Both the position numbers and the translations under genes were made by a program. DNA of 64,000 nucleotides. Origin: Brevibacillus panacihumi W25 (GTDB lineage: Bacteria > Bacillota > Bacilli > Brevibacillales > Brevibacillaceae). The notes beneath the pieces were generated by a model, which saw only the letters and a program-made list of their open reading frames with translations, was not told the DNA's origin and did not search any database. The DNA is taken from assembly GCF_000503775.1 (NCBI RefSeq), contig NZ_KI629782.1, forward strand, positions 248,001-312,000, given 5' to 3'. Below, one piece after another: positions 53,629 to 63,866 of the stretch; within the stretch, counting starts at the first letter, position 1, and every line of letters begins with the position of its first letter.

Positions 53629-54456
53629 TTAAGGTAGCTCTTCTTTGCGTTGCGTTTTCCATTCGATGATGCTTTTGAGAATCAACGTTACCAGTGCCAG
53701 CGCCGCGAGTAAGGTAGCTACCGAAAAGGCTGCCGCAAACTGATATTCGTTGTACAAAATCTCCACGTGAAGCGGCAAAGTATTGGTCATTCCGCGAATA
53801 TGGCCGGAGACGACGGAGACGGCGCCAAACTCCCCCATCGCCCTCGCATTGCACAGGATGCCCCCGTACAACAACCCCCATTTTACATTTGGTAGGGTCA
53901 CGCGGAAGAAAGTCTTCCAGCCGCTTGCTCCAAGGGATACGGCCGCCTCCTCCTCATCCTTGCCTTGTGCCTCCATGATGGGAATCAATTCGCGTGCCAC
54001 GAACGGAAAGGTAACGAAGGTAGTCGCCAAAATGATTCCGGGTACGGCAAAAATGATTTTGATATCATGGGCTTCCAGCCAAGGGTACGCAACACCTTGA
54101 CTGCCAAACAGCAAAACAAAGATCAAACCAGCGATCACGGGTGAGACTGCGAAGGGCAGGTCAATCAACGTGAGCAAAATATTTTTTCCGCGAAACGTAA
54201 ACTTGGCGATCGCCCAAGCAGCAGCTACCCCAAAAGTGACATTGAGCGGTACGCTTACGAGAGCGACAAGCAATGTGAGTTTGACTGCCGCGAAGGTCTC
54301 TTCGTCCAAGATGGCAGCTACAAACATCTCTGAACCCTGCTTGAACGCCTCCATAAACACAGCGACCAAAGGCAGGATCAAAAACAATCCGAGGAAAAAC
54401 AAAGCCAGACAGATCAAAAGCCAACGGATCCAGGCTGATTCGGTCATATGCTTCAT
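53629..54456 (-). CDS. cysW: Sulfate ABC transporter permease CysW
   Basis: A 275-residue permease with six membrane spans. [32 protein letters not shown] is the EAA-loop that contacts CysA, and [22 protein letters not shown] is specific to CysW. Third gene of the sulfate operon, 11 nt after cysT. Confidence 0.95.
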   Translation of the reverse strand: MKHMTESAWIRWLLICLALFFLGLFLILPLVAVFMEAFKQGSEMFVAAILDEETFAAVKLTLLVALVSVPLNVTFGVAAAWAIAKFTFRGKNILLTLIDLPFAVSPVIAGLIFVLLFGSQGVAYPWLEAHDIKIIFAVPGIILATTFVTFPFVARELIPIMEAQGKDEEEAAVSLGASGWKTFFRVTLPNVKWGLLYGGILCNARAMGEFGAVSVVSGHIRGMTNTLPLHVEILYNEYQFAAAFSVATLLAALALVTLILKSIIEWKTQRKEELP

Positions 54457-54467
54457 GGCAGCACCTC

Positions 54468-55307
54468 CTACCGCGCCGCGTCAAACTTGTTGATTCGCCA
54501 TTGAAGATAGTTGATGATCAGCAGCATGACAAAGGAAGCAACCAGCATCACGGTCGCAATCGCCGTAGCCCCCGTATAGTCAAACTGCTCGAGCTTGGTC
54601 ATGATCAACAAGGGGACGATTTCCGTCTTGTGCGGCATATTTCCTGAGATGAAAACGACAGATCCGTACTCGCCTAGGGCACGCGCAAAAGCGAGGGCAA
54701 ATCCCGTAAGTACCGCTGGCATCAGATGCGGCAGGATCACCCGAAAAAACGTGTTCCAACGAGTGGCACCCAGGGTTGCGGCTGCTTCCTCCATCTGCAA
54801 ATCCCAATCCTGCAGCACAGGCTGTACGGTGCGCACGACGAAGGGCAGTCCGATGAAGGTCAACGCAACCCAGATTCCCAGCGGCGTGTAAGCGATCTTG
54901 ATCCCCCACTCCGCTGCAAACTGTCCGATCCACCCGTTTTCAGCGTAAATGGAGGTCAACGCAATACCCCCGACCGCCGTCGGCAAGGCAAATGGAAGAT
55001 CTACTATGCCATCGATGAACCTCTTTCCTACAAATTGATACCTCGCCAGCACCCAGGCCACCAATACGCCGAAAACGGCATTCATGCAAGCAGCAAAGAA
55101 CGAAGTAACGACGCTAACCCGAATCGAGGAAAGGACTCTTTCATCCAGAATCGTTCCGATGAACGCCTCCCAGCTCATCGTAGACGCTTTTAAAAATAAA
55201 ACGGACAGAGGGATGAGCACGAGCAGACTGAGATAAATGATCGTATAGCCCATGGTCAGTCCAAAGCCTGGCAAAAACCCGCTGATCCGCGACGTTTTTC
55301 TTTTCAT
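54468..55307 (-). CDS. cysT: Sulfate ABC transporter permease CysT
   Basis: A 279-residue permease, six spans. EAA-loop EEAAATLGATRWNTFFRVILPHL and the end motif RALGEYGSVVFISGNMPHKTEIVPLLI are typical of CysT. Follows the binding-protein gene by 30 nt; the ribosome binding site GAGGAG is present. Confidence 0.95.
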   Translation of the reverse strand: MKRKTSRISGFLPGFGLTMGYTIIYLSLLVLIPLSVLFLKASTMSWEAFIGTILDERVLSSIRVSVVTSFFAACMNAVFGVLVAWVLARYQFVGKRFIDGIVDLPFALPTAVGGIALTSIYAENGWIGQFAAEWGIKIAYTPLGIWVALTFIGLPFVVRTVQPVLQDWDLQMEEAAATLGATRWNTFFRVILPHLMPAVLTGFALAFARALGEYGSVVFISGNMPHKTEIVPLLIMTKLEQFDYTGATAIATVMLVASFVMLLIINYLQWRINKFDAAR

Positions 55308-55337
55308 GATGTTACTCCTCTGGCATGGATATGTGTT

Positions 55338-56393
55338 TTAGGGCTTATAGATTTGGTCGAAAATGCCTTGGTCGGCGAAATGCTCTTTTTGCGCCTTGCT
55401 CCATCCGCCAAAGATCTCATCAATGGTAAACAGCTCGATCTCGGGGAAAGCTGACGCATGTGCCCTCAACACTTCCTCCGAGCGGGGACGATAGTAATGC
55501 TTGGCGGCGAGCTCCTGTCCCTGCTTGCTGTAAAGAAACTGCAAATAGGCTTCCGCTACTTCTCTGGTACCGTGTTTGTCAGCGTAGCGATCAACGACCG
55601 TGACAGGCGGCTCCGCCAAAATGCTGGTCGAAGGATTGACTATTTCAAACTTGTCTTTGCCCAGCTCATGGACGGCAAGATAGGCTTCATTCTCCCAGGC
55701 AATTAACACATCGCCGATGCCGCGTTCTACGAATGTTGTCGTTGCACCGCGTGCTCCCGAATCGAGGACCGGAACATTTTTGAACAATTGCGTGACGAAT
55801 TCCCTGGCCTTCGCCTCATCACCGTTGTTGTGCTTCAACGCATACCCCCAGGCGGCCAAATAATTCCATCTAGCGCCGCCAGACGTCTTGGGATTAGGTG
55901 TGATAACCCCGATCCCGGGCTTGATCAGATCATCCCAATCCTTAATTTGTTTGGGATTTCCTTTTCTGGTGAGAAACACGATCGTAGACGTGTAGGGGGA
56001 GCTATTGTCTGGCAGCTTCTTCTGCCAGTCAGTTGCGATCAATCCCCGTTCGGCAATCGCGTCGATGTCATAGGCGAGAGCCAATGTCACGACGTCAGCC
56101 TCCAAACCGTCGATGACGGAACGAGATTGTTTTCCTGAGCCGCCATGCGATTGTTTTATCGTCAGCGTCTGACCTGTCTTCTCTTTCCAATCGGAGATAA
56201 ACGCTTTGTTAATATCCTGATAAAACTCTCGGGTCGGATCGTAGGACACGTTTAATAAATCAAGAGTTGCTGTCTCACCCGCCGCAGTCCCCTCTCCCCC
56301 TGTTGTTTGAGCGCATCCACCGATACTCAAGGCCAGCACCACGATCCCTAGTCTCCGAAAGATGCGCGCAAAGAACTTTTCAAATGTCTTCAT
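55338..56393 (-). CDS. Sulfate-binding lipoprotein
   Basis: 351 residues from the ATG of MKTFEK. Signal peptide with lipobox LSIGGC; the Cys becomes lipidated. Periplasmic-type fold of sulfate-binding proteins (Sbp/CysP): [52 protein letters not shown], and the [21 protein letters not shown]. First gene of the sulfate uptake operon. Confidence 0.93.
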   Translation of the reverse strand: MKTFEKFFARIFRRLGIVVLALSIGGCAQTTGGEGTAAGETATLDLLNVSYDPTREFYQDINKAFISDWKEKTGQTLTIKQSHGGSGKQSRSVIDGLEADVVTLALAYDIDAIAERGLIATDWQKKLPDNSSPYTSTIVFLTRKGNPKQIKDWDDLIKPGIGVITPNPKTSGGARWNYLAAWGYALKHNNGDEAKAREFVTQLFKNVPVLDSGARGATTTFVERGIGDVLIAWENEAYLAVHELGKDKFEIVNPSTSILAEPPVTVVDRYADKHGTREVAEAYLQFLYSKQGQELAAKHYYRPRSEEVLRAHASAFPEIELFTIDEIFGGWSKAQKEHFADQGIFDQIYKP

Positions 56394-56439
56394 CTTGCTT
56401 CTCTTCACTCCTCATAAACTCATCTGCCCCATATATCCT

Positions 56440-56461
56440 CATCTACCCTATGCCCAATAGG
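56440..56461. promoter_or_regulatory. Candidate operator for sulfate transporter operon
   Basis: Inverted repeat CTACC-C-TAT / ATA-GGTAG with a short centre, about 50 nt upstream of the sulfate-binding protein start. No match to the CymR box is obvious. Possible regulator site. Confidence 0.35.
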
Positions 56462-56529
56462 TAGGCAAAGTTCGGGGGCAGTTCGCCCTGGAGAAAAAAT
56501 AGGCGCTTCTAACTTTGCTTATGACAATC

Positions 56530-56568
56530 AAAAAGAAGCCCTCTTCGTAACGAAGAAAGCTTCTTTTC
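56530..56568 (-). terminator. Terminator of membrane-protein gene
   Basis: Minus-strand AAGAAGCTTTCTTCG pairs with CGAAGAGGGCTTCTT with 2-3 mismatches; a TTTTTG tail follows. Confidence 0.7.
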
Positions 56569-56582
56569 ATGCTTGGGACGTC

Positions 56583-56951
56583 TTATGGCTTCACCTGCTG
56601 CCAGAGATTGATGGCGAACAACAAGATCCCCACACCCAAAATCAGGGAACCGATGATGGTACCGACTACAAAGCCCTCGACTTGGGTCAACAGCATCAAA
56701 AACAAAGATCCCTGCATGACGGGCAGGCCGATATTGTGCAACCAGAAGTGCCACGTCGCCAGTTTGGTCTGGGCCGCTGCTGGAAAAGCGATGTAAATGA
56801 GACCGATGATCGCGAGCGATACCCAGCCGACCAGATTCAAGTGCGCATGCACAGAGGAATAGGAAAAAGCCTTGGTAATTCCCATCACAATACCCAAGAT
56901 AATGGCAATGACAAAATAAAATGCGGCAATTTTCAACAAGCGCGCTGCCAA
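56583..56951 (-). CDS. Small oxidase-subunit-I-like membrane protein, 122 aa
   Basis: TTG start chosen for AAAGGAGGTG 5-6 nt upstream. Four membrane helices. The VHAHLNLVGWVSLAIIGLIY segment with a His-x-His pattern resembles haem-copper oxidase subunit I/NnrS-type helices, and HFWLHNIGLPVMQGSLF similarly. Small Bacillus proteins of this type are often annotated as cytochrome-c oxidase-like. Haem or metal binding is plausible; function unknown. Monocistronic. Confidence 0.72.
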   Translation of the reverse strand: MAARLLKIAAFYFVIAIILGIVMGITKAFSYSSVHAHLNLVGWVSLAIIGLIYIAFPAAAQTKLATWHFWLHNIGLPVMQGSLFLMLLTQVEGFVVGTIIGSLILGVGILLFAINLWQQVKP

Positions 56952-57151
56952 GTTTCCACCTCCTTTTCGTATCGTGTTACATGTATATTCCACAACGAAA
57001 GGCTCACGACCATTTTCCTTCAGGCAGGTTGTCCTGATTTGGATCTACACAAAATAAAAACAGCCGTATCCGACTGAGGAAATGGCTGTTTTAAAATGTT
57101 TCTGTGTATTCAATTCATCATTCCAGGTGGTTATGGATTTACATTAAGCTG

Positions 57152-57691
57152 CTATGATCCTTGAATCCCGCTGCTGCCAAATCCACCGCTACCACGCTCG
57201 GTCTCATCCAGCTCGTCCACGACCTCAAATACTGCCAGGGGAACCTGAGCGACAACCCCCTGCGCGATCCGGTCTCCTTTTCGTATCAGATAGCTATGCT
57301 TGTCGACCTCGACCGCCACTTCCACAGATTTTTCCCCTGCATCCAGACACGTATATCCTCGTTCTCCGGATGCTGTGCGGATGTTGTCGATCAACACGCA
57401 TACCTCACCGCGATAACCGGCATCCACGGTGCCAGGCGCATTAGAGAGGCGCAGCTTCGTCTTGGCTCCGATGCCCGAGCGGGGACGCACTTGCAATTCA
57501 TATCCTTCTGGCAAAGCAAATGCCAAGCCTGTCGGGATTTTGGCCGATGCTCCCGGCGCGATCAGCGTATCTTCCACGGCTACCAGATCAAATCCGGCAT
57601 CCATCTCTCTTGCGTATTGAGGAATCACGGCATCCCCATGCAATTTCTTAATCTTGACAAGCGCACGCACGCGCTGACTGTTTGCATTCAT
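57152..57691 (-). CDS. dut: dUTP diphosphatase
   Basis: 179 residues from the ATG of MNANSQ. All five dUTPase motifs are visible: DAGFDL, RPRSGIG, GTVDAGYRGE, RIAQGVV and the C-terminal RGSGGFGSSG. Hydrolyses dUTP to dUMP and keeps uracil out of DNA. The N-terminal 10-15 residues are an extra, Ser/Arg/Lys-rich lead. GAGGAG lies 10 nt upstream. Confidence 0.95.
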   Translation of the reverse strand: MNANSQRVRALVKIKKLHGDAVIPQYAREMDAGFDLVAVEDTLIAPGASAKIPTGLAFALPEGYELQVRPRSGIGAKTKLRLSNAPGTVDAGYRGEVCVLIDNIRTASGERGYTCLDAGEKSVEVAVEVDKHSYLIRKGDRIAQGVVAQVPLAVFEVVDELDETERGSGGFGSSGIQGS

Positions 57692-57914
57692 TTCAGGTCT
57701 CTCCTCTGCTATGCCTTTCATCCTTCCTAGTGTACAAGAAGAGGTCCCCCCCTTCAAGACACACACCTGTCTTTCAATCGTGGCTTCCATTCTCATTTTT
57801 TCATAGAAAGCTCACATTTCCCTTTCATTTTCTGCGCATTTCCTGCTCTCCTGTGATATAATCACCGTTGCATCAAAAAATTTCATACGATAAAAGAAAG
57901 GGTGGGATTGTACA

Positions 57915-58859
57915 TTGCAAGTACAAAAACCATTTCGAATTCTGCTTTTCTACAAGTATACTCCGTTGGATAACTATGAGGAGTATGCAGCAGAGCATCT
58001 TCAGTTCTGCAAAGAGAACGGCCTTTTGGGACGCGTAATAGTCGCTCCTGAAGGAATCAACGGTACAGTTTCCGGTACCATCGAACAGACGGAAGCTTAC
58101 ATGAACTACGTGCGAAGCGATTCCCGTTTTGCCGACATGTGGTTCAAAATCGACGAGTCGGACTCACATGCCTTTAAAAAGATGTTTGTCCGTGCAAAAA
58201 AAGAGTTGGTTACCTGGCGTTTGGAAGAGGATGTCGACCCCAACGTGAAGACAGGCAAATACCTGAGCCCCAAAGAATTTTATGAGATGCTCCAGCAAGA
58301 CGATGTCGTGGTTCTCGACGGTCGCAACTACTATGAGTACGATCTGGGGCATTTCCGTGGAGCCATCCGGCCTGAAGTCGATTCTTCCCGCGAGTTTCCA
58401 GAGTGGATTCGCGAAAATATGAGCCAGTTTAAAGATAAAAAGATTCTCACCTACTGCACAGGCGGAATCCGATGTGAAAAACTGACTGGCGTTCTGTTGA
58501 ACCAAGGCTTTGAAAACGTCTATCAGCTTCACGGCGGTATCGTCACGTACGGAAAAGATCCGGAAGTAAAAGGTCGTCTCTGGGACGGTAAATGCTACGT
58601 GTTCGATGAACGCATCTCGGTGCCGATCAACCAGACCGAAGAGGACGTCGTCATCGGCCGGTGCTACTACTGCGGAAAAGCAGAAGACCGTTACGTCAAC
58701 TGTGCCAACCCGTTCTGCAACAAGCAGCACTTCTGCTGTCCAGAATGTGAACAAACCTATAAACGCTCCTGCTCCGACGAATGCCGTGAACACCCGCGCA
58801 ACCGTTTCGTCGAAGAAGAGGAAAAGGCCAAGCTGCAAGCTGCAGGCCAAAAAGCGTAG
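57915..58859 (+). CDS. trhO: tRNA U34 hydroxylase TrhO
   Basis: A 314-residue rhodanese-like protein (older names YbfQ/YceA) with a TTG start. Oxygen-dependent 5-hydroxylation of tRNA uridine 34. N-terminal acylphosphatase-like domain; rhodanese domain with the active Cys181 in [13 protein letters not shown]-terminal Cys-rich block ([23 protein letters not shown]). Fits the TrhO family closely. Confidence 0.93.
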   Translation: MQVQKPFRILLFYKYTPLDNYEEYAAEHLQFCKENGLLGRVIVAPEGINGTVSGTIEQTEAYMNYVRSDSRFADMWFKIDESDSHAFKKMFVRAKKELVTWRLEEDVDPNVKTGKYLSPKEFYEMLQQDDVVVLDGRNYYEYDLGHFRGAIRPEVDSSREFPEWIRENMSQFKDKKILTYCTGGIRCEKLTGVLLNQGFENVYQLHGGIVTYGKDPEVKGRLWDGKCYVFDERISVPINQTEEDVVIGRCYYCGKAEDRYVNCANPFCNKQHFCCPECEQTYKRSCSDECREHPRNRFVEEEEKAKLQAAGQKA

Positions 58860-58867
58860 CCTATAAC

Positions 58868-58909
58868 AAAAAAAAAGCTGATTCCATCTCGGGATCAGCT
58901 TTTTTTCAT
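58868..58909. terminator. Bidirectional terminator
   Basis: AAAAAAAGCTGAT pairs with ATCAGCTTTTTTT around a short loop between convergent genes. Confidence 0.88.
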
Positions 58910-60376
58910 CGTTATTCTGACAGGCACGGTACTTGCCCTGATCAAGGAGAACAGGCCGTTTATCGTAAGCAGAATAACCGCAAGCATTGTCAGCTCTTTC
59001 AGATCAGGGGCGAACAAAGAAAACGTATGCCAGCTTACCTTCACAGCGTAAAGCAACCCCGGGATCAGCAGCCCCGCCAACAGAAAAAACAAGCATCCGG
59101 TCATGCCCCAGGTCCACTTCCCGCACTTCGTCATCTGTCCGCGCCATAGTGCAGCGATAATCCACGAGGTGTACCCCATCAAGACCAGAATGAACCCGAT
59201 AGCCAGCCACCGTTCCCATATAACGGGAAAGGTGATGGGTATTGTGTCACCCGTTAGCAATAATTCCTCCAAGCCTCTCACGACTATCGACAAGCGATCC
59301 TCTTCCAATCGGTTATTTTGATTGGTCAACATGACGATACCCCATCCGGATTCAGGAAGAAGTACAAGTTCCGCACGAAAATCCGGCGTTGAACCTGCGT
59401 GCCAGACCCGCGTTTCACCTGCATTTGTTTGCGTGATTCGCCACCCAAACCCATAGAAGCTTCCTGGACGCACCTGGATCTCAGGCTGCATCATTTCCTT
59501 TGTCCGTTGAGCGGATACGACCGTTCCCGGTTGCTGCAGCGCGATCAAAAACCTCGCCATGTCGGACGAACTGGCAGCAAGATAACCATAAGGCGCACCG
59601 CCGTTGTCATACGGATTTTCGCTTGGAATCGAGAGGCCGAGCCAGGAGCGATAACCTGGTTGCCATCCCAGCGCTTCCGCTTTTTGCACCGTGGCTGCCG
59701 TATGCTCCATCCCTAAAGGTGTAAAAATATGGGACTCCATATAATTCGCATAGGTCATGCCGCTCACTTCCTCGATCACGGCACCGAGCAAGGCGTAATT
59801 GGCATTGCTGTAGATATGTTTCGCACCAGGATCAGCCTCGCTTTTTTCACCGGCTAGCTCTCTTGCGTTGCGCTGGATCGCCAATTGATCTCTGGCGCCA
59901 CGATCCGCAATATTCATACCAGCCTGATTGCCAAATCCGCTCGTCTGTGACAATAGCTGGCGTATCGTGATCCGTGATGCTTCTTCCGGATCCTCTAAGG
60001 TAAACCAGGGCAAGTATTTTTGGACAGGCTCGTCTGCCTGTAGAATGCCCTCGTCAATCAAGCGCATGATCCCGTAAGCAGTCACCGACTTGCTTATAGA
60101 CCCGATTAAAAACGGAGTCTCTGACGTGACGGTTTCCTTCTCCCCGCCCGTTACTCCCCACGAGCGTGCATAGACCTGTTCCCCTTGGTAGACCAAAGCA
60201 ACAGAGCCCCCGGGTGCACCCAGTGCCGCGATTGCTTCGTCCAGATAACGATCTACGGATTGCAGCCGCTCTTTCGTCAACGCAGGTCCTTTTTGTTTTT
60301 CGACAGCAATTGTCTTAGCAGGCAGGCATGGGATGAGTAAGACAAGCATAATGACCAGTATCAGAAACTTTCGCAT
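58895..60376 (-). CDS. Beta-lactamase-family serine hydrolase with membrane tail
   Basis: A 493-residue protein with signal peptide, a serine-hydrolase domain of the AmpC/penicillin-binding family (S93-x-x-K96 in GSISKS, YSNANY, HAGSTPDF), then a C-terminal region with four hydrophobic helices. It resembles esterase/D-aminopeptidase members such as B. subtilis YlbL/PbpE-like proteins rather than true resistance enzymes. Substrate unknown. The gene end overlaps the TrhO terminator. Confidence 0.88.
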   Translation of the reverse strand: MRKFLILVIMLVLLIPCLPAKTIAVEKQKGPALTKERLQSVDRYLDEAIAALGAPGGSVALVYQGEQVYARSWGVTGGEKETVTSETPFLIGSISKSVTAYGIMRLIDEGILQADEPVQKYLPWFTLEDPEEASRITIRQLLSQTSGFGNQAGMNIADRGARDQLAIQRNARELAGEKSEADPGAKHIYSNANYALLGAVIEEVSGMTYANYMESHIFTPLGMEHTAATVQKAEALGWQPGYRSWLGLSIPSENPYDNGGAPYGYLAASSSDMARFLIALQQPGTVVSAQRTKEMMQPEIQVRPGSFYGFGWRITQTNAGETRVWHAGSTPDFRAELVLLPESGWGIVMLTNQNNRLEEDRLSIVVRGLEELLLTGDTIPITFPVIWERWLAIGFILVLMGYTSWIIAALWRGQMTKCGKWTWGMTGCLFFLLAGLLIPGLLYAVKVSWHTFSLFAPDLKELTMLAVILLTINGLFSLIRASTVPVRITMKKS

Positions 60377-60553
60377 GATAACCTCCCCATCACCACTCTA
60401 CCAGAATCGACCATACGGATAACCCGGCAGGAGATGGATCGAGAACCCGGTCTCGAGTCGGAGTTTTCCTCCTCACGATCGGGTATCCCCTTCCCTTTCC
60501 CATGAGATCAGGTAAGATAGAAAGAAGTCCAAATTGAATGAAAAAGGTGATCG

Positions 60554-62020
60554 ATGATGTGTATGCATGAATCATCCATTATGACCTTGCAAAGAGCGAT
60601 GGAGGAGGGTAAAACAACCTCACGGGAGTTGACGCTCTCATTCTTGAAAAGAATTGCGGCGCACGACAAACAAGGTGTAGCCATCAACGCGATCAGTGAA
60701 GTCAATCCGGATGCGTTACATATTGCTGAATCAATGGACCGGGAGCGTGAGGTGGCTGGAAGCCGCGGCCCCCTGCATGGGATTCCGATTCTGATCAAGG
60801 ATAATATCGCGACAGCAGACAGCATGCACACCACAGCCGGTTCCCTGGCACTGGCAGATTCCTATGCCTCTGCTGATGCTTTCCTCGTCTCTCGTCTCCG
60901 GGCAGCCGGCGCTGTTTTGCTTGGCAAGACCAACTTAACCGAATGGGCCAATTTCATCTCGGACCACATGCCCAACGGATACAGCTCGAGAGGCGGACAG
61001 GTGCGCAATCCCTACGGCCCTGATGTGTTTGACGTTGGCGGCTCCAGTGCCGGATCGGGAGCGGCGATCGCTGCCGGTTTTGCTGTCGCTGCGGTCGGGA
61101 CAGAAACCTCCGGCTCCATCCTCTACCCTTCCGCCTGCAATTCCTTGGTCGGGATCAAGCCCACTGTAGGTCTAATCAGCCGCTCCGGCATCATCCCCAT
61201 CGCGACAAGTCAGGATACAGCAGGTCCGATGGCCCGCACGGTAGAAGATGCTGCGATCCTGCTTTCCGCCATGGCTGGATACGATGAACATGACCCTGCG
61301 ACTGGCAGAAGTATCGGGCTCGCTCCTTGCGACTACCAGTCCTGTCTCGACAAGAACGGCTTGCAGGGGGCTCGTGTAGGTATTGTCCGCTCTGGTTATC
61401 TGGCCGCATTCAGTCGGGAAGAGCAGGCTTTGTATGACGAGTCGATCGCTGTCCTGCAGAAAGCTGGTGCAACGGTGATCGAATCCGTCACGATTCCAAC
61501 AGAGGAAGCCAACTGGCAGAATGCCGTTCTGATCCATGAGTTCAAATCAGGCATCAACGCCTATCTGAAAACACTTCCAGCTGACTTCCCACTCCGCACG
61601 TTGAAGGATCTCATCGCCTGGAACAAAAAGCATGAAGCGGAAGCTCTGCGCTATGGGCAGTCGCTGTTCGAAAAGGCGGAGCAGACGAGCGGCTCATTGG
61701 CGGATGCGGCCTATATCGAAGCTCGTCTCTACGATTTGGAGATGTCGCAAACCCGCGGCATCGATGCTGCTATGAAGGAACACCAGCTAGATTGTTTGGT
61801 CTTTCCGATGAGTGAAGGGGACAGCATCGCGGCGCGTGCCGGCTATCCATCCGTTTGTGTTCCTGCTGGCTATACAACGGCTGGAAAGCCCTTTGGCATC
61901 ATGTTCACTGGTTTGGCTTTCCAGGAACCAGCCCTGATCCGCTTGGCTTACGCTTACGAACAGAATAGTCTGAGACGAGTGGCGCCTCCTTTGCTGGATG
62001 AGCAACATACAGGGCGGTGA
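60554..62020 (+). CDS. Amidase-signature-family enzyme
   Basis: A 488-residue hydrolase. Catalytic Lys81 (LIKDNI), cis-Ser near 163 (GGSSAGSG) and nucleophile Ser near 187 (TETSGSI) form the Ser-cisSer-Lys triad. Similar to small amidases and GatA; no gatB/gatC is nearby, so a catabolic amidase is more likely. Starts MCMHES with AAAGGTGA ahead. Confidence 0.9.
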   Translation: MMCMHESSIMTLQRAMEEGKTTSRELTLSFLKRIAAHDKQGVAINAISEVNPDALHIAESMDREREVAGSRGPLHGIPILIKDNIATADSMHTTAGSLALADSYASADAFLVSRLRAAGAVLLGKTNLTEWANFISDHMPNGYSSRGGQVRNPYGPDVFDVGGSSAGSGAAIAAGFAVAAVGTETSGSILYPSACNSLVGIKPTVGLISRSGIIPIATSQDTAGPMARTVEDAAILLSAMAGYDEHDPATGRSIGLAPCDYQSCLDKNGLQGARVGIVRSGYLAAFSREEQALYDESIAVLQKAGATVIESVTIPTEEANWQNAVLIHEFKSGINAYLKTLPADFPLRTLKDLIAWNKKHEAEALRYGQSLFEKAEQTSGSLADAAYIEARLYDLEMSQTRGIDAAMKEHQLDCLVFPMSEGDSIAARAGYPSVCVPAGYTTAGKPFGIMFTGLAFQEPALIRLAYAYEQNSLRRVAPPLLDEQHTGR

Positions 62021-62026
62021 AGACGG

Positions 62027-62078
62027 CAAAAAGCAGTGCATGCTCACTTTTACGAGCATATGCACTGCTTTTCTCATT
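62027..62078. terminator. Bidirectional terminator
   Basis: AAAGCAGTGCATGCTC pairs with GAGCATATGCACTGCTTTT with one mismatch and an A/T loop, between convergent genes. Confidence 0.85.
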
Positions 62079-62079
62079 C

Positions 62080-62526
62080 CTACATCGTCTTTTCGTTCTC
62101 AGCCTTGCCTAGACGCTCCTGGAACACAGCCCCTAGTTGTCCAATATCCACTTCCCACTTTTCGTCCTTGTAGTAGACGGTTGCTTTGGACTCCCCTTTG
62201 ATTCCTACGATGCGAATGCTTGCCGTCTTCACTTCATAACTGCCGTCCGGCTGGAAGGTAATATCCGCATCCTTCAATTCAGCATCCAGGATCGGAGTGA
62301 TCGTTTTTTCGACCACTTCCTGCGTAGCCTGAGCGGCTGTCCGCCCCATCTGGATCACTTCCTCGGGCGTAAATTGGAAAAACAAGACCAAAACAACCCC
62401 GATCAGAGCAACGATGGAAAGAATGCGGATCAAGCCCTTCACCAACCATTGAACAGCGACGATGACGACGATGATGCACAGCGCGATCGGCCAGTAATCT
62501 TTGACAAATTGAAGCAATTGCTCCAC
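62080..62526 (-). CDS. Membrane-anchored hypothetical protein, 148 aa
   Basis: Two hydrophobic helices near the N-terminus (WPIALCIIVVIVAVQWLVKG and ILSIVALIGVVLVLFFQF) then a soluble part rich in Thr, Glu and Lys (FTPEEVIQMGRTAAQAT, then a short beta-like domain). No family recognised. Good ribosome binding site (GGAGTGGTG). The topology suggests anchoring with the C-terminus on one side. Confidence 0.72.
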   Translation of the reverse strand: MEQLLQFVKDYWPIALCIIVVIVAVQWLVKGLIRILSIVALIGVVLVLFFQFTPEEVIQMGRTAAQATQEVVEKTITPILDAELKDADITFQPDGSYEVKTASIRIVGIKGESKATVYYKDEKWEVDIGQLGAVFQERLGKAENEKTM

Positions 62527-62657
62527 TGTTCACCACTCCTTTGTACTATTCTCGCCAAAAAATGGCAAGAACATATTCTTTCAGCCTGAAATCCGAAGTG
62601 GTCTCATGCTTTCGCAGGGTTGACAGGATTTGGTCAAACCCAACTCTTTGATCGTAC

Positions 62658-62688
62658 AAAAAAAAACGCCGCACTTCAAGGCGGCGAT
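62658..62688 (-). terminator. Terminator of yheC/D-like gene
   Basis: Minus-strand CGCCGC-CTTGAAGT-GCGGCG followed by nine T. Confidence 0.88.
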
Positions 62689-62703
62689 AAAAGTAGAGCA
62701 AGA

Positions 62704-63816
62704 TTAATTTCCTTGGGCCATTTTTGTGTGAACTCGGACTTCATGACCCAATGTATTCGCAAGAAACACCGCATACTCCAACGGTCTGCGAATCGCCTTT
62801 TGATACTGCTGACGAAGGCCCATCTCCCGAAAAATTTCACGCGCTGGCTTGGGGTTAACTTCGATCAGCCAGGCACGCCCATCTACATCAATGCCAATAT
62901 CGAGACCGAACTCTACCATTCTGCCGAAATGGTTTTCCAGTGTTTGGACGGTTTCAAAAGCCAACCTTTCACAATCCGCCACAATCTGTTTCGTCTGTCC
63001 CTCCCCAAAACGGGGACGCAGCAATTGCTCGGCTGGGACTGCCTTTCCTCCCCCATGAAGGTTGGAGGTAGCGCTTTTTTCCTGGCCGATTCGAATGCCG
63101 TGGCCAGTGATGCTCCATTCGCCAGTACCGTCCTTCTGGATCAGCAGGCGCATATCGACCGCTCTTTTGGGGACCAGATCGAGACGCAGGCCTTGCTGCA
63201 CGATATATTTTTGGCCTTTGGTCCAGCGATCAACCCATTTTTGGACAGACGATACTCGGGCTAGCACCGCAGATACTTTTGCCCGATTCCGGTCGCGGCC
63301 CAGCAAGCGGTAGCCCCCTGCTGCCCGTTCGATGCGAAGAATATTGCGCCCGCCCGTTCCGTTAAGCGGTTTTACGTACAGAAGCGGATGTCTCCCAAGC
63401 ATTTGCGCCAGCTTTCCTCGATTGTAAAGCCATGTCTCGGGCAGCCATTGATGCATGCGCGGATCTTTGTACAGCACTTCGTGAACGCGCCATTTATTGG
63501 CAAGCCGGTTGTTGACATATAGAAACGTGCTCGTACGACGAAAAGAAACATAGTCTTTGAATGCTTGCGTCGGCGTGTAACGATAACGGTCAAAGACGGC
63601 ATCCGGGCGCCCAAACATTTGGCCTTGCCATTTGCCCTGTTCATTTAAAATATAGCCTCTTACCCGCTTTCCGGAAGCCAATACATCCTTGGGTGAAAAC
63701 AAAAAGACATGGCAGCCCAGTTCCCGGCCTGCCCGAAGCAATTTGCGAAAATAGGCGGGTTCCGCGAATCTTTTTCCCTCCCGCCAGGTGAGAACGCCGA
63801 TTGTGGGTCGTTTCAT
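62704..63816 (-). CDS. YheC/YheD-family ATP-grasp protein
   Basis: A 370-residue protein of the spore-coat-associated YheC/YheD family. ATP-grasp features: KPLNGTGGRNILRIER (ATP-binding loop), AVDMRLLIQKD, and DIGIDVDGRAWLIEVNPKP, which gives the Mg2+-binding Asp/Glu-x-Asn. B. subtilis members act late in sporulation; ligation substrate is unknown. Single gene behind GGAGGGTGG. Confidence 0.85.
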   Translation of the reverse strand: MKRPTIGVLTWREGKRFAEPAYFRKLLRAGRELGCHVFLFSPKDVLASGKRVRGYILNEQGKWQGQMFGRPDAVFDRYRYTPTQAFKDYVSFRRTSTFLYVNNRLANKWRVHEVLYKDPRMHQWLPETWLYNRGKLAQMLGRHPLLYVKPLNGTGGRNILRIERAAGGYRLLGRDRNRAKVSAVLARVSSVQKWVDRWTKGQKYIVQQGLRLDLVPKRAVDMRLLIQKDGTGEWSITGHGIRIGQEKSATSNLHGGGKAVPAEQLLRPRFGEGQTKQIVADCERLAFETVQTLENHFGRMVEFGLDIGIDVDGRAWLIEVNPKPAREIFREMGLRQQYQKAIRRPLEYAVFLANTLGHEVRVHTKMAQGN

Positions 63817-63866
63817 CCGACCACCCTCCCTCGTGACCTTCCTGGCAGCAGTTTATTCACCAAAGA

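Noticed and set aside
52487-53881. Long N-terminal extension of CysA
   Set aside because: The extra 90 residues are Arg/Gly/Ser-rich and overlap cysW; a proper ribosome binding site and ATG exist at 53602.
56394-56500. S-box or CymR-like control of the sulfate transporter
   Set aside because: No SAM riboswitch helices and no convincing CymR consensus are seen; only a short inverted repeat, reported as weak.
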